64,000 bases of DNA from CAWCGU01 sp963838095 (GTDB lineage: Bacteria > Actinomycetota > Thermoleophilia > Solirubrobacterales > 70-9): contig CAWIPO010000006.1 of the NCBI GenBank assembly GCA_963838095.1, forward strand, positions 372,001-436,000. Direction: 5' to 3'. The position numbers were made by a program, and so were the translations under genes. Numbering within the stretch: position 1 is the first letter of the stretch; each line of letters opens with the position of its first letter. Positions 31,330 to 40,743 of this stretch are shown piece after piece. The notes under the pieces are model-generated. The model had not been told where the DNA came from. It was given only the letters and a program-made list of their open reading frames with translations, and ran no database searches.

Positions 31330-33180
31330 ATGCGACTGGCGGAGAACATGCTCGTGGACGACCGCTACCGGATCCTGCGCAGGCTCGGCTCGGGTGGGAT
31401 GGCCGACGTTTGGCTGGCCGAGGACACCCAGCTCTCACGGCGGGTCGCGCTGAAGGTGCTGCACGAGCGCTTCGCCCAGGACCACCAGTTCGTCGAGCGC
31501 TTCCGGCGCGAGGCTTCGTCGGCAGCGGGGCTTCAGCACCCGAACGTCGTTGCGATCTACGACCGCGGCGAGGTCGACGGCACCTACTACATCGCGATGC
31601 AGTACGTCGAGGGCGCGACGCTGAAGGAGCTGATCGAGCGCGGGTTGTCGGTTCCGCAGGCGCTGGCGATCATCCGCCAGGTGCTCGAGGCGGCGCGCTT
31701 CGCCCACGCGCACGGGATCGTCCACCGGGACCTGAAGCCCCACAACGTGCTCGTGGACGACGAGGGGCGGGCGACCGTCGCCGACTTCGGCATCGCCCGT
31801 GCGGGCCATTCCGAGATCACCCAGACGGGGTCGGTGATGGGGACGGCGCAGTATCTGTCGCCGGAGCAGGCGCAGGGGCTCGAGGTCGGGCCCGCTTCGG
31901 ATCTGTACTCAGTCGGCGTGATGCTCTATGAGTCGCTCGCGGGCCAGGTCCCGTTCGAGGCGGACACGGCCGTTGCGGTCGCCCTGAAGCAGATCTCCGA
32001 GCGGCCCCAGCCACCGAGCCTCTTCAACCCGCAGGTGTCGCCGGCGCTGGACTCGGTCGTCCTCAAGGCGCTGGCCAAGGATCCCGTGAACCGGTTCTCG
32101 TCCGCCGCGGAGTTCGCGCAGGCGCTCTACGCCGCCGAGGCGAACCCGATGGCGACCGTCCACCAGACGGATTCCTTCACTCCCGTTGCTCCGACTCCGC
32201 CCGAAGAGCGCCCACCGTGGAGTCGCCGCCGCTGGATCGTGGTCGCGATCCTGGGGGCGCTGCTGGCCGCGTTCGTTGCATGGGCCCTGATCGTGTGGCA
32301 GCCGTTCAAGGGCAAGGTGACGGTGCCGGACGTCGTCGGCTCCGGGATCACGGTCGACGAGGCGACGTCGAGGCTCGAGTTCGAGGGCCTGGTGGTACGG
32401 CCGATCGGCGAGCCGGGCCCAATCCCCGCCGGAGAGGTGACGGAAACCGATCCGCAGGCGGGCACAGAGGTGGACGAGGGCTCGACCGTGGTCGTCTACT
32501 TCAGCGAGGGCCTGGGCTCGGCGAGGGTGCCCGATGTCGGCGGTCTTCCCGAGGAAGAGGCGACGACGACGCTCGAGGCCAGGGGATTCATCAACGTGAC
32601 AACGACGAAGGCATTCTCGGATAGCCTCGATGAGGGCCTCGTGATCCGAACCGACCCCGTCGCCGGGAGGAAAGTCGACCGCGATTCGACGATCACCCTG
32701 ATCGTCTCCAGGGGAGCCGACGTGGCCGAGGTGCCGGACGTGATCGGGCAGTCGCAGGGCTCGGCAGTCGCCGAGCTGAGACGGGCGGGATTCTTCCCCG
32801 ATGTCGAGACCTCGCCGTCCGAGGCACCCGAGGACACCGTGTTCGAACAGGACCCGACTGCGGGGAGCCTGGTCGACCCATCATCGACGGTGACGATCGT
32901 GATCTCCGAGGGCCCGGGGACGGTCACCGTTCCGAATGTCCTCGGCGACGAGCAGTCAGCCGCGGAGAACGAGCTGAACGCGGCCGGGCTCGGGGTGCAG
33001 ATCGACGAGACGGAGACGACGGACCCCGACGAGGACGGGGTGGTCCTGGACCAGTTCCCCGGCCCCGGATCGCAGGCGAGGCCGGGTGAAACGATCACGA
33101 TCCGTGTCGGCGTGCTCGCAGATGACGTGCCGGAGCCCGTGCCGGGGGACACCACGGGGCCGATCGAGGAGATTCAATGA
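31330..33180 (+). CDS. pknB: PASTA-domain Ser/Thr kinase (PknB type)
   Basis: 616 residues. Kinase domain 14-275: LGSGGMADVWLAE, VALKVL, HRDLKPHNVLV, DFGIAR, GTAQYLSPEQ. A membrane helix (about 296-317, ILGALLAAFVAWALIVW) leads to four extracellular PASTA repeats (about 330-600: VTVPDVVGS, ARVPDVGG, AEVPDVIG, VTVPNVLG), which bind muropeptides or lipid II. It controls growth and wall synthesis. Alternative start at the seventh codon (ATG). Overlaps ddl by ATGA. Confidence 0.95.
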   Translation: MRLAENMLVDDRYRILRRLGSGGMADVWLAEDTQLSRRVALKVLHERFAQDHQFVERFRREASSAAGLQHPNVVAIYDRGEVDGTYYIAMQYVEGATLKELIERGLSVPQALAIIRQVLEAARFAHAHGIVHRDLKPHNVLVDDEGRATVADFGIARAGHSEITQTGSVMGTAQYLSPEQAQGLEVGPASDLYSVGVMLYESLAGQVPFEADTAVAVALKQISERPQPPSLFNPQVSPALDSVVLKALAKDPVNRFSSAAEFAQALYAAEANPMATVHQTDSFTPVAPTPPEERPPWSRRRWIVVAILGALLAAFVAWALIVWQPFKGKVTVPDVVGSGITVDEATSRLEFEGLVVRPIGEPGPIPAGEVTETDPQAGTEVDEGSTVVVYFSEGLGSARVPDVGGLPEEEATTTLEARGFINVTTTKAFSDSLDEGLVIRTDPVAGRKVDRDSTITLIVSRGADVAEVPDVIGQSQGSAVAELRRAGFFPDVETSPSEAPEDTVFEQDPTAGSLVDPSSTVTIVISEGPGTVTVPNVLGDEQSAAENELNAAGLGVQIDETETTDPDEDGVVLDQFPGPGSQARPGETITIRVGVLADDVPEPVPGDTTGPIEEIQ

Positions 33181-34142
33181 AGGTGGCCGTGATCAGCGGC
33201 GGGCGCTCCAGCGAGCACGAGATCTCGCTCGCGTCGGGCGCCTCCGTGGCGGAGGGCCTGGAAGCCGCCGGCCACGAGCCCGTCCGCGTGCTGATCGAGC
33301 GCGACGGCCGCTGGACGCGAGACGGGCGGCCGGTGCAGCTCCAGCCCGCGGGTGGGCTGCTGGGTTGCGATGCCGCCTTCCCCGTGCTGCACGGCCCGTT
33401 CGGAGAGGACGGGACGGTCCAGGGGTTGCTCGAATGCCTCGACGTCGCGTACGTCGGCCCGAACGTGCTCTCCGCGGCGATCGCGCTCGACAAGCTCGTC
33501 TTCAAGCGCCTGTGCGCCTTCCACGGTTTTCCCCAGGTCGGGTTCGTCGAGGTCGGGGAGGCCGGCTGGCGGGAGCAAGCGCTGGCGCTGGGAATGCCGC
33601 TGTGGGTGAAGCCCTCCCGTCTCGGATCCTCGGTGGGGATCGGCAGGGTCGAATCGGAGGCGGGCCTCGACCAGGCCGTCGTGCACGCCCGAAGCCACGA
33701 TCCCCGCGTGATCATCGAACAGCACGCCGACGGTCGCGAGGTCGAGTGCTCGGTGATCGGCAATGCTGAGCCGGAGGCGTCGCTCCCCGGCGAGATCGTG
33801 CCCCGAGGGGACTGGTACGACTTCGACTCCAAGTACTCGGAAGGCGGGATGGAGCTGGTGGTGCCGCCGAAGCTACCGCCGGAGACGATCGCTCGAGTGC
33901 GCGAGCTCGCCGTCGCCGCTTACGTCGCGATCGGCAACACCGGCCTCGCGCGTTGCGACTTCTTCGTCCGCGACGGCGGCGAGGTGCTGGTGAACGAGCT
34001 CAACACGATCCCGGGCTTCACCTTGACCAGCGTCTTCGGCAAGCTCTTCGAGGCCTCAGGAGTGTCGTACCCGGACCTCTGCGACCGCCTAGTCGGGTTC
34101 GCCCTAGAGCGCTACGAAGACGAGCGCAAGCACGCGTTCTGA
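33177..34142 (+). CDS. ddl: D-alanine--D-alanine ligase
   Basis: 321 residues, ATP-grasp fold. Motifs: VISGGRSSEHEISLASG near the start, HGPFGEDGTVQGLLE, KPSRLGSSVGIGR and NELNTIPGFT. It makes the D-Ala-D-Ala dipeptide of peptidoglycan precursors. The ATG overlaps the stop of the PASTA kinase, so precursor synthesis and the muropeptide-sensing kinase are translationally coupled here; in many genomes ddl is elsewhere. It converges with the third kinase gene (8-nt gap). Confidence 0.95.
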   Translation: MKVAVISGGRSSEHEISLASGASVAEGLEAAGHEPVRVLIERDGRWTRDGRPVQLQPAGGLLGCDAAFPVLHGPFGEDGTVQGLLECLDVAYVGPNVLSAAIALDKLVFKRLCAFHGFPQVGFVEVGEAGWREQALALGMPLWVKPSRLGSSVGIGRVESEAGLDQAVVHARSHDPRVIIEQHADGREVECSVIGNAEPEASLPGEIVPRGDWYDFDSKYSEGGMELVVPPKLPPETIARVRELAVAAYVAIGNTGLARCDFFVRDGGEVLVNELNTIPGFTLTSVFGKLFEASGVSYPDLCDRLVGFALERYEDERKHAF

Positions 34143-34150
34143 GCGCCCGG

Positions 34151-35632
34151 TCAGCCGAACAGGCGGATGTCGCTGATCTCGACGCCGTACCCGCCGTCCA
34201 CATCGGCAAGCGTCGTGAACCAGAGCAGGTAGTAGCGGGCTGGATCCGAGAGCGCCAGCTCGGCCGTCTCCTCGCTGCTCGCGTTCTCGATGACGCCGAT
34301 GGTCTCGCCCCAGCCGTTGATGTCGTCGGGTGGTGGGGAAGTGCTCGTCGCGTAGATTTCCGCGCTCCAGCCCGGGGTGGGCGAGCGGACGGTCATCGCG
34401 GTCGCCTCGACTGGCTCGCCCGCGTCAACGTAGATCCCCACTCCCGATTTCCCGGTGGCCGCCACCTCAGGACCGCTCGTGTATGTCTCGGTGGTCCAGG
34501 ACGTCCCGCTCGGGTTGCCGTCAGTCGCACGACCCACTTCGCTGCTGTGCTCACCGGAAGTGCCCTCAGGATCAAAATCGTTCACGGCGGCCAGCTCGAT
34601 CGGCACCGCGGTGCTGTCTTCAGGCTCCTCGCGAGAAGGCCCCTCCTCGCCGGTGACCGCGGCTATCGTCAGGGCCGCCGCGCCGGCCAGCAGAATCAGC
34701 AGAATGCTCGCGATCGAGACGTGCCGACGGGTGAGAAAGCGGCGGCGGCGCTCGGGCACGCTGCGCAGCACAGCGGTCGCCTCTCCCGTCCCGCTCCCAC
34801 CGGAGCGGGCGATCTCGACCTCCAGCGCCGCTTCGAGGTTGGTCAGCATCGCCGCCATGTCGGGATAACGCCTGCGCGGCTCCTTCTCAGTCGATTTCTC
34901 GACCACCGACGCGAGCGCGCTCGACACCTCCAGCCGCCTCTTCTGGACGTCCGGCATGTCCTCGTTGACGTGCTTCATCGCGACGCCGACGAGCGTCTCG
35001 GCCGTAAACGGGGGCTGGCCGGTGAGCATCTCGTACAGGACCACGCCCAGGGAGTAGATGTCGGAGCGCGCGTCGACCGCCTGGCCCATCGCCTGCTCGG
35101 GGGACACATAGTCGGTCGTGCCGAGGACGCGGCCGGTCGCTGTGAGGCCCGTGGAGTCGAGCTCGCGGGCGATCCCGAAGTCGGTCACCTTCGCCCGCCC
35201 CTCGGCGTCGATGAGCACGTTCTGCGGCTTCACGTCCCTGTGCACGAGGTTGCGGGCGTGGGCCGCCGCCAGCCCGCGACCGATCTCGATCGCGTACGCC
35301 GCCGCTTCGTCGAGCGGCAGCCGTCGCAGCCGCTCGATTCGCTGCTTCAGCGTCTCTCCCTCGACGTACTCGAAGATGATGTACGGGTGGCCGCCGTCCT
35401 CGCCGGCGTCGATCACCGCGACGAGGTTGGGATGCGAGAGCTGGGCGACCGCCCGGGCCTCGCGACGGAAGCGCTCGAGCTGTGCCTCGTCGTCGGATAT
35501 CTCCCTGTGCATGACCTTGACGGCGACCCAGCGCTCGAGGGTCTCGTCGCGGGCCAGATAGACGGTGGACATGCCCCCGCTGCCCAGCTTCGACTCCAGG
35601 CGGTAGCGACCGGAGAGAACCGTGCCGATCAT
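34151..35632 (-). CDS. Ser/Thr kinase with extracytoplasmic discoidin-like domain
   Basis: 493 residues. Kinase domain 10-270 with LGSGGMSTVYLA, HRDVKPQNVLI, DFGIARE and SPEQ; a membrane helix near 300-325 (SIASILLILLAGAAALTI). The extracellular C-terminus (about 350-493) reads NDFDPEGTSGEHSSEVGRATDGN, cited in part: VGRATDGNPSGTSWTTETY, then YVDAGEPVEA, a pattern of F5/8-type (discoidin) carbohydrate-binding folds seen in some actinobacterial kinases. A glycan or wall ligand is inferred. Opposite strand to the pknB cluster. Confidence 0.9.
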   Translation of the reverse strand: MIGTVLSGRYRLESKLGSGGMSTVYLARDETLERWVAVKVMHREISDDEAQLERFRREARAVAQLSHPNLVAVIDAGEDGGHPYIIFEYVEGETLKQRIERLRRLPLDEAAAYAIEIGRGLAAAHARNLVHRDVKPQNVLIDAEGRAKVTDFGIARELDSTGLTATGRVLGTTDYVSPEQAMGQAVDARSDIYSLGVVLYEMLTGQPPFTAETLVGVAMKHVNEDMPDVQKRRLEVSSALASVVEKSTEKEPRRRYPDMAAMLTNLEAALEVEIARSGGSGTGEATAVLRSVPERRRRFLTRRHVSIASILLILLAGAAALTIAAVTGEEGPSREEPEDSTAVPIELAAVNDFDPEGTSGEHSSEVGRATDGNPSGTSWTTETYTSGPEVAATGKSGVGIYVDAGEPVEATAMTVRSPTPGWSAEIYATSTSPPPDDINGWGETIGVIENASSEETAELALSDPARYYLLWFTTLADVDGGYGVEISDIRLFG

Positions 35633-35701
35633 CGCCCGTGGAGGGAGCCGTCGCGACTCATGCTGCCGCTATTTTCGATGTTTCGCGGGTCGGGCGCGGT
35701 T

Positions 35702-36094
35702 CTAGGGGCCCACGGGGACGCCGGGGCTGCCGAAGAACAGGAACCAGACGACGATCGCCGCGGTCACCAGAAGGGTGACGGCGACGAAGAGATCCTCCAT
35801 CACGAGGCCGCGACGGACCTCGTGGCGCTCGTCGCGCATGCTCCGGTACCAGGCTGCGCGAACTCGCTTCTCTGCCGGCCTGGAGCGGGCGACCGAGGAG
35901 ACCATCAGGGCGAGAAGCATGTATGAAATCGCCAAGCCCGCGATCACGGTGACGATGGCGGTCGCGCTGGGTGCGGTGCCGCCCTGCACCTGTGAGCCGA
36001 TCCAGACCCACACCAACGGCGGCCCGGCCGCGAACAGCACCACCGTCGCGAGGAACGCTACTCCGCGTGTTATTCCGAGGATTGCCCTCATCAC
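35702..36094 (-). CDS. Small membrane protein, unknown function
   Basis: 130 residues with three hydrophobic segments (GVAFLATVVLFAAGPPLVWVW; AIVTVIAGLAISYMLLALMV; LFVAVTLLVTAAIVVWFLFF) and a basic cytoplasmic loop. No family recognised. Lies between the third kinase and purM with about 70-90 nt on each side. Confidence 0.6.
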   Translation of the reverse strand: MMRAILGITRGVAFLATVVLFAAGPPLVWVWIGSQVQGGTAPSATAIVTVIAGLAISYMLLALMVSSVARSRPAEKRVRAAWYRSMRDERHEVRRGLVMEDLFVAVTLLVTAAIVVWFLFFGSPGVPVGP

Positions 36095-36180
36095 TGCCGT
36101 CGTCGATGCTAGCCACGGGCCCCGTTTCGGCCACGCCGTGACTTCCTACCGAACGGTAGCAATTACGATGCGTCAACAGG

Positions 36181-37179
36181 TCAGCCCCGTTCGATGACAC
36201 CAGGTCCGTCTGTTGCCTGACCGATGCGAAGTGCGCCGGGATAGTGGCGCCGAAGCTGCTCGAGGGCCTCGCCGGCGTCCGCCGCCGCGACGACGCAACA
36301 GAACCCACACCCCATGTTGAAGACGTCGTGCATCTCGTCGTCGGAGACCCCGCCGAGCTTCGCGATCAACTCGAACACGGCCGGAATCGGCAGCGGGCGA
36401 TCGATATCGAACCCAACATCGGCCTCGAGGCGGAGCAGGTTCTGCAGCCCCCCGGACGTGATGTGCGCCAGCCCTCGCACGTCCGGCGCGGATCGCAGCA
36501 GCTCGAGGACGGGCTTCACGTAGATCTCGGTCGGCTCCAGCAGCACCTCACCGAGCGGTCGTCCAAGACGGTCGTCTTCGAGCGGCACCGCCTCCAAGGC
36601 CCTGCGCGCGAGGGTGTAGCCGTTGGAGTGAAGCCCGGACGAGGGCAGGCCGATCACGGCGTCACCGGGCTCGATCCGTTCGCCGGTGACGATCTCGCTG
36701 ATCGCCACCGTCCCGAAGCATGCGCCGACCAGGTCGGGTCCGGTGACGATTTCCCCGAGCTGCGCCAGCTCGCCCCCGGGGATCTCAATCCCGCCCAGCT
36801 CCGCTCCCCGGCGAAGGCCGCGGCCGAGCGCGGCCAGCATCTCCGGCTCGGCTTCAGGTACCGCGATGTAGTCCAGCATCGCGAGCGGCTCGGCGCCGAC
36901 GCAGATCAGGTCGTTCACGTTCATCGCCACGCAATCGATTCCGACGGTATCCCAGCGACCGAGCTGCTCCGCGATCAGGAGCTTGGTCCCGACTCCGTCC
37001 GTGGACAGCGCGATCCCGGTCGTTTCGTCGAGCGCGAGCACGTTCGCGTAGTGGCCCGATCGCAGCAGCTGGCGTGAGGGCCGCCCGAGGTCGATCTTGC
37101 CCAGCTCGCCAACCAGTGCCCGTACCGCGGCATCCGCTGCGTCCTGGCTGACGCCGGCGCGTGCATAGGCGTCCGTCAT
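36181..37179 (-). CDS. purM: Phosphoribosylformylglycinamidine cyclo-ligase (AIR synthetase)
   Basis: 332 residues from ATG 37177-37179. PurM motifs: LSTDGVGTKLLIA, DCVAMNVNDLICVGAEPLAMLDYIA, GLPSSGLHSNGYTLAR and NMGCGFCCVV. It closes the imidazole ring to form AIR in purine synthesis. The ATG overlaps the uppP stop (ATGA), an unusual coupling of purine synthesis with a lipid-carrier phosphatase. No other pur gene is in the window. Confidence 0.95.
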   Translation of the reverse strand: MTDAYARAGVSQDAADAAVRALVGELGKIDLGRPSRQLLRSGHYANVLALDETTGIALSTDGVGTKLLIAEQLGRWDTVGIDCVAMNVNDLICVGAEPLAMLDYIAVPEAEPEMLAALGRGLRRGAELGGIEIPGGELAQLGEIVTGPDLVGACFGTVAISEIVTGERIEPGDAVIGLPSSGLHSNGYTLARRALEAVPLEDDRLGRPLGEVLLEPTEIYVKPVLELLRSAPDVRGLAHITSGGLQNLLRLEADVGFDIDRPLPIPAVFELIAKLGGVSDDEMHDVFNMGCGFCCVVAAADAGEALEQLRRHYPGALRIGQATDGPGVIERG

Positions 37180-38012
37180 TGCTTTGCCATTCTTGCCACT
37201 ACGACGGCGGCGAGCGCGACGCGGTACGCGGCATAGGGCCACAACGCCCGGTCGCGCTCGACAATCCGGATCAAGCCCTGCGAGAGCAGCGTCGAGACGA
37301 AAGACGTCGCTGTGCCCGCGGCAAGCGATCGCCGGAACCCCGGCGGCACTCCGCGCTTGCGCATCCGAATCCCCTTCAGCAGCGTCGCTCCGACGATCAC
37401 CGGCAGGGCGACGGTTCTCGAGAGCAGGTTCGCGTGCTCGCGCGTGAAGCCGCGCCAGCGGGCGGCAGCCAAGGTGGCCCCGTTGCGCGAGACCCCGGGC
37501 ACCAGGGCCGCGGCCTGCCCGACCCCGAGCGCAAGGCCGTCGAGAGGCCCGGCATCCCCAGCCCCGCGGCTCTGGGGGCGGCGGTCGGCGAGCACCATCG
37601 CCGCCGAGCCCACGACCAGACCAGCGGCGATCGATCCCGGTCCGCCGAGATTGCGCTCGATCGGCCGCTCGAGCGTGTATCCGACCAGCGCAGCGGGCGC
37701 GAACGAGAGCGCGATCACCGACAGGCGCCGAAGGTCGAGGTCGCGGAGCTCGCGGGCAATCAGCTCGCGCTGCGCGATCAGCAGCGCCGCCGCCGTTCCG
37801 GCGTGCAGCGCCACCTCGAAGCTCTTGCGCAACTCCGGATCGACCCCGCCGCGCTCCCAGCCGGCAAGCCATCCGATCAGGTTCAGATGCGCGGAACTGG
37901 AGACGGGGAGCAGCTCGGCCGGCCCCTGCACGGCTCCGAGCAGGGAGGCCTGGAGGGGCGGCAGCGCAGCCGCTTGCGGGGCATCACTCGCCGGGGTGGC
38001 CTGTGCCTGCAC
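37176..38012 (-). CDS. uppP: Undecaprenyl-diphosphatase UppP (BacA)
   Basis: 278 residues, polytopic. Signature LLGAVQGPAELLPVSSSAHL (about 24-43) with the catalytic E and SSSAH, and VPGVSRNGATLAAAR. It recycles undecaprenyl diphosphate, the carrier for peptidoglycan and surface polysaccharide, and confers bacitracin tolerance. Fits with the polysaccharide locus downstream. The family usually has EGxTEFLPVSS; here the acid is in AELLPVSS. Confidence 0.92.
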   Translation of the reverse strand: MQAQATPASDAPQAAALPPLQASLLGAVQGPAELLPVSSSAHLNLIGWLAGWERGGVDPELRKSFEVALHAGTAAALLIAQRELIARELRDLDLRRLSVIALSFAPAALVGYTLERPIERNLGGPGSIAAGLVVGSAAMVLADRRPQSRGAGDAGPLDGLALGVGQAAALVPGVSRNGATLAAARWRGFTREHANLLSRTVALPVIVGATLLKGIRMRKRGVPPGFRRSLAAGTATSFVSTLLSQGLIRIVERDRALWPYAAYRVALAAVVVARMAKQ

Positions 38013-38021
38013 TCAGGGCTC

Positions 38022-38657
38022 TCAAGACTCCGCTTCGGGTGCCGGCGTGCCGCGAGCGCGGAAACGACGGACCAGCAGATAGACGACGCCGGCGATTACC
38101 GCGGCGACCACGACGTAGTCGCCGTAGTGCAGGTAGTCCCTCCACTCCTCCCAGCGGTCCCCGACCTCGCGGCCGATGATTCCCAGCATCAACACCCATG
38201 GGATGCAGCCGAGCGCCGTGTAGAGGGTGAAGCGCCAGAACGGCATCCGCGCGATCCCGGCGGGGAGCGAGATGAAAGTTCGGATGATCGGCAGCATCCG
38301 GCTGAAGAAGACCGTCGCCTCACCATGACGCTGGAACCAGCTATCGGCCCATTCCAGGTGCTTGTGGTTGATGTGGATGAAGCGGTTCTTCTCGAGCAGC
38401 TCGAGACGGCCGTAATAACCGGCGCCCCAGGCGACCCAGGAGCCGACGATGTTGCCCAGCACTCCCGCGGCGACTATTCCGAACAGGGTCATGTTGCCGT
38501 CGCTGACGTTGAAGCCGGCGAAGAGCATGATCGCCTCGCTCGGGACCGGGATGCACGCGCTTTCGAGCAGCATCAGCAGGAAGACGCCGGCCAGCCCGGC
38601 CGCGTCGATGAAATCGGTCGCGAAGTTGACGATCGGGTCGACGATGAAATCGGTCAT
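38022..38657 (-). CDS. DedA-family membrane protein
   Basis: 211 residues from ATG 38655-38657. Typical DedA features: LESACIPVPSEAIMLFAGF near the N-terminus, GNIVGSWVAWGAGYYGR, FFSRMLPIIRTFISLPAGIARM and several membrane helices. DedA/SNARE-associated proteins are lipid scramblases or transporters; some recycle undecaprenyl phosphate, which would suit its place next to uppP. An in-frame start at 38699 is less likely. Confidence 0.9.
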   Translation of the reverse strand: MTDFIVDPIVNFATDFIDAAGLAGVFLLMLLESACIPVPSEAIMLFAGFNVSDGNMTLFGIVAAGVLGNIVGSWVAWGAGYYGRLELLEKNRFIHINHKHLEWADSWFQRHGEATVFFSRMLPIIRTFISLPAGIARMPFWRFTLYTALGCIPWVLMLGIIGREVGDRWEEWRDYLHYGDYVVVAAVIAGVVYLLVRRFRARGTPAPEAES

Positions 38658-38791
38658 GGTGGGTTCGGCTCCCCCGGCGCCGGCGACAGTGTGCCGCACG
38701 AAGCATCCCGCCGGGTCCGCGTAGGCGCTCTAAACTCAGGCCCTGCGCGGTGCGCCATCCCCTGACTCGGGCGACGCGCGAGAAGGATTCT

Positions 38792-40681
38792 ATGGAGCGG
38801 CTAAACCATCCGGTGTACCGCAACCGGATCGCACAGTTCGCGGCCGACGCCTTGCTGGCTGCGGCGGCGTTTTACCTGGCTTTCCAGCTGCGGTTCCTAG
38901 ACACTCCCGACGGGATCCCATCCCGCTATATCGACATGCTCGTCGGCTCGATCGCATTCATCGCGATCGGCAAGGCGGCACTGTTCGGTGCCCTCGGCCT
39001 GCACCAGAAGTGGTGGCGCTACTTCGGACTACGGGATCTGTGGGTGATCGTCCGCGCGGCGGCACTGGCAAGCGCCGCGATGGTCGTCATCTTCACGGTT
39101 GCAAAGCCGTTTGACGACGACCTCCCGCGCTCGGTCGTCGTCCTCGACTTCATGCTCACCCTGCTCTTCGTCGGCGGCGCCCGGATGGCTGTGCGGTTGG
39201 TGGTCGAGCGGCCGGCGCGGACCGTCAGGCGCCGTAAGGCACGGGACGTGCTCGTGATCGGCGCCGGCTCGGGCGGTCAGATGGTCGTCCGCGAATTGCA
39301 GCTGAACCCCGACCTGGGCGAGAATCCGATCGGGTTCGTGGACGACGATCCACGCAAGCAGGGGATGCGGCTGCTGGGACTGAGAGTGCTCGGCACGACC
39401 GAGAAGCTCGACCGCGCGCTCGAGAGATTCAGCCCCGACGAGGTGATCATCGCGATCCCGTCCGCTCCGGGCGCACTCCGCGCCAAGGTCGTCGCCGCCT
39501 GCCGCGACCGGAACATCCGCGTGCGAACGCTGCCGACCGTCTTCGAGTTGCTCAGAGGCGGCGTCCAGCTCACGCGCCAGCTCCGCGAGGTCCAGGTCGA
39601 GGACGTGCTCGGCCGCGAACCGGTGGTGATGGAGCTCGCTCGGGTCGGCGCCTATCTCAACGACCGCATCGTCCTCGTCACCGGCGCCGGCGGGTCGATC
39701 GGTGCCGAGCTCTGCCGCCAGATCGCGCGCGTGCGGCCGAAGCTGCTGGTGCTCCTCGACCACGCCGAGGACAACCTGTTCGAGATCGACCGCGAAATGG
39801 TCCAGCAGTGGCATTTCACGGCCGTCGAGTCGGTGCTCGCGGACTGCAAGGAGCCCGACCGCATGCTCGAGGTGATGCAGCGCTTCAAGCCCGACGTCGT
39901 CTTCCACGCCGCCGCCTACAAGCACGTCCCGTTGATGGAGGAGAACCCGCTCGAGGCGATTCGCAACAACGCGATCGCGACGCGGGTGACGGCCGACACC
40001 GCCGCGGTCTCGGGGGCGGAGCGCTTCGTGCTGATTTCGACCGACAAGGCGGTGTCGCCGCGCACGGTGATGGGCGCCTCGAAGGCGTTGGCCGAATGGA
40101 TCGTCGAGGCGGCCGGTCATCGCCACGCGCGAACCCGGTTCATCAGCGTCCGCTTCGGCAACGTCCTCGGCTCATCCGGAAGCGTCGTCCCGATCTTCCG
40201 CAGCCAGATCGAGCAAGGCGGCCCGGTGACCGTCACCGACCCCGAGATGAGCCGCTATTTCATGACGATTCCGGAGGCCGTGCAGCTGGTGATCCGAGCC
40301 GCAGACCTCGGGGCGGGGGTGGGAGAGGTGTTCGTGCTCGAGATGGGCGAGCCGGTTCGCATCCTCGATCTCGCCCGCAACATGATCAAGCTCGCGGGAT
40401 ACGAGCCCGATGAGGAGATCGCGATCGAGTTCGTCGGCCGGCGACCGGGCGAGAAGCTCCACGAGGAGCTGTTCAACGAAGACGAGACGCCACAGCCGAC
40501 CGCGGCCGAGAGGATCCTGCGCGCACTGCGCGTGACGCCGCTCGATCCGGTCGCCGTCGAGGACACTGTTTCCCGCCTGGAAGCGCTGGTCAGCGTCGGC
40601 GACGAGAGCGGGCTGGCGTCGCAGGTGGTGGAGATCGTGACCGCTCCCCACGAGGCCCAGCGCCTCCAACACCCGCAATAG
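38792..40681 (+). CDS. Membrane nucleotide-sugar 4,6-dehydratase (CapD/PglF/WbpM type)
   Basis: 629 residues from ATG 38792 (AGAAGGA 6 nt upstream); GTG 38750 is an alternative. Four N-terminal membrane helices, a first Rossmann domain (VIGAGSGGQMVVREL), then the extended-SDR domain: VTGAGGSIGAELCRQI, AAYKHVPLMEENP, STDKAVSPRTVMGASKALAE, RFGNVLGSSGSV and GEKLHEELF. The Met-Ala-Ser-Lys in place of YxxxK is normal for this branch. Likely dehydrates UDP-GlcNAc to the first intermediate of bacillosamine-like or related sugars. First gene of the polysaccharide locus. Confidence 0.93.
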   Translation: MERLNHPVYRNRIAQFAADALLAAAAFYLAFQLRFLDTPDGIPSRYIDMLVGSIAFIAIGKAALFGALGLHQKWWRYFGLRDLWVIVRAAALASAAMVVIFTVAKPFDDDLPRSVVVLDFMLTLLFVGGARMAVRLVVERPARTVRRRKARDVLVIGAGSGGQMVVRELQLNPDLGENPIGFVDDDPRKQGMRLLGLRVLGTTEKLDRALERFSPDEVIIAIPSAPGALRAKVVAACRDRNIRVRTLPTVFELLRGGVQLTRQLREVQVEDVLGREPVVMELARVGAYLNDRIVLVTGAGGSIGAELCRQIARVRPKLLVLLDHAEDNLFEIDREMVQQWHFTAVESVLADCKEPDRMLEVMQRFKPDVVFHAAAYKHVPLMEENPLEAIRNNAIATRVTADTAAVSGAERFVLISTDKAVSPRTVMGASKALAEWIVEAAGHRHARTRFISVRFGNVLGSSGSVVPIFRSQIEQGGPVTVTDPEMSRYFMTIPEAVQLVIRAADLGAGVGEVFVLEMGEPVRILDLARNMIKLAGYEPDEEIAIEFVGRRPGEKLHEELFNEDETPQPTAAERILRALRVTPLDPVAVEDTVSRLEALVSVGDESGLASQVVEIVTAPHEAQRLQHPQ

Positions 40682-40743
40682 GGCCTCCGGGATAGGCCCG
40701 AAGCGCAGCGGCTGCCGCCGCTCCGCATAACATCCCCGCGGCG

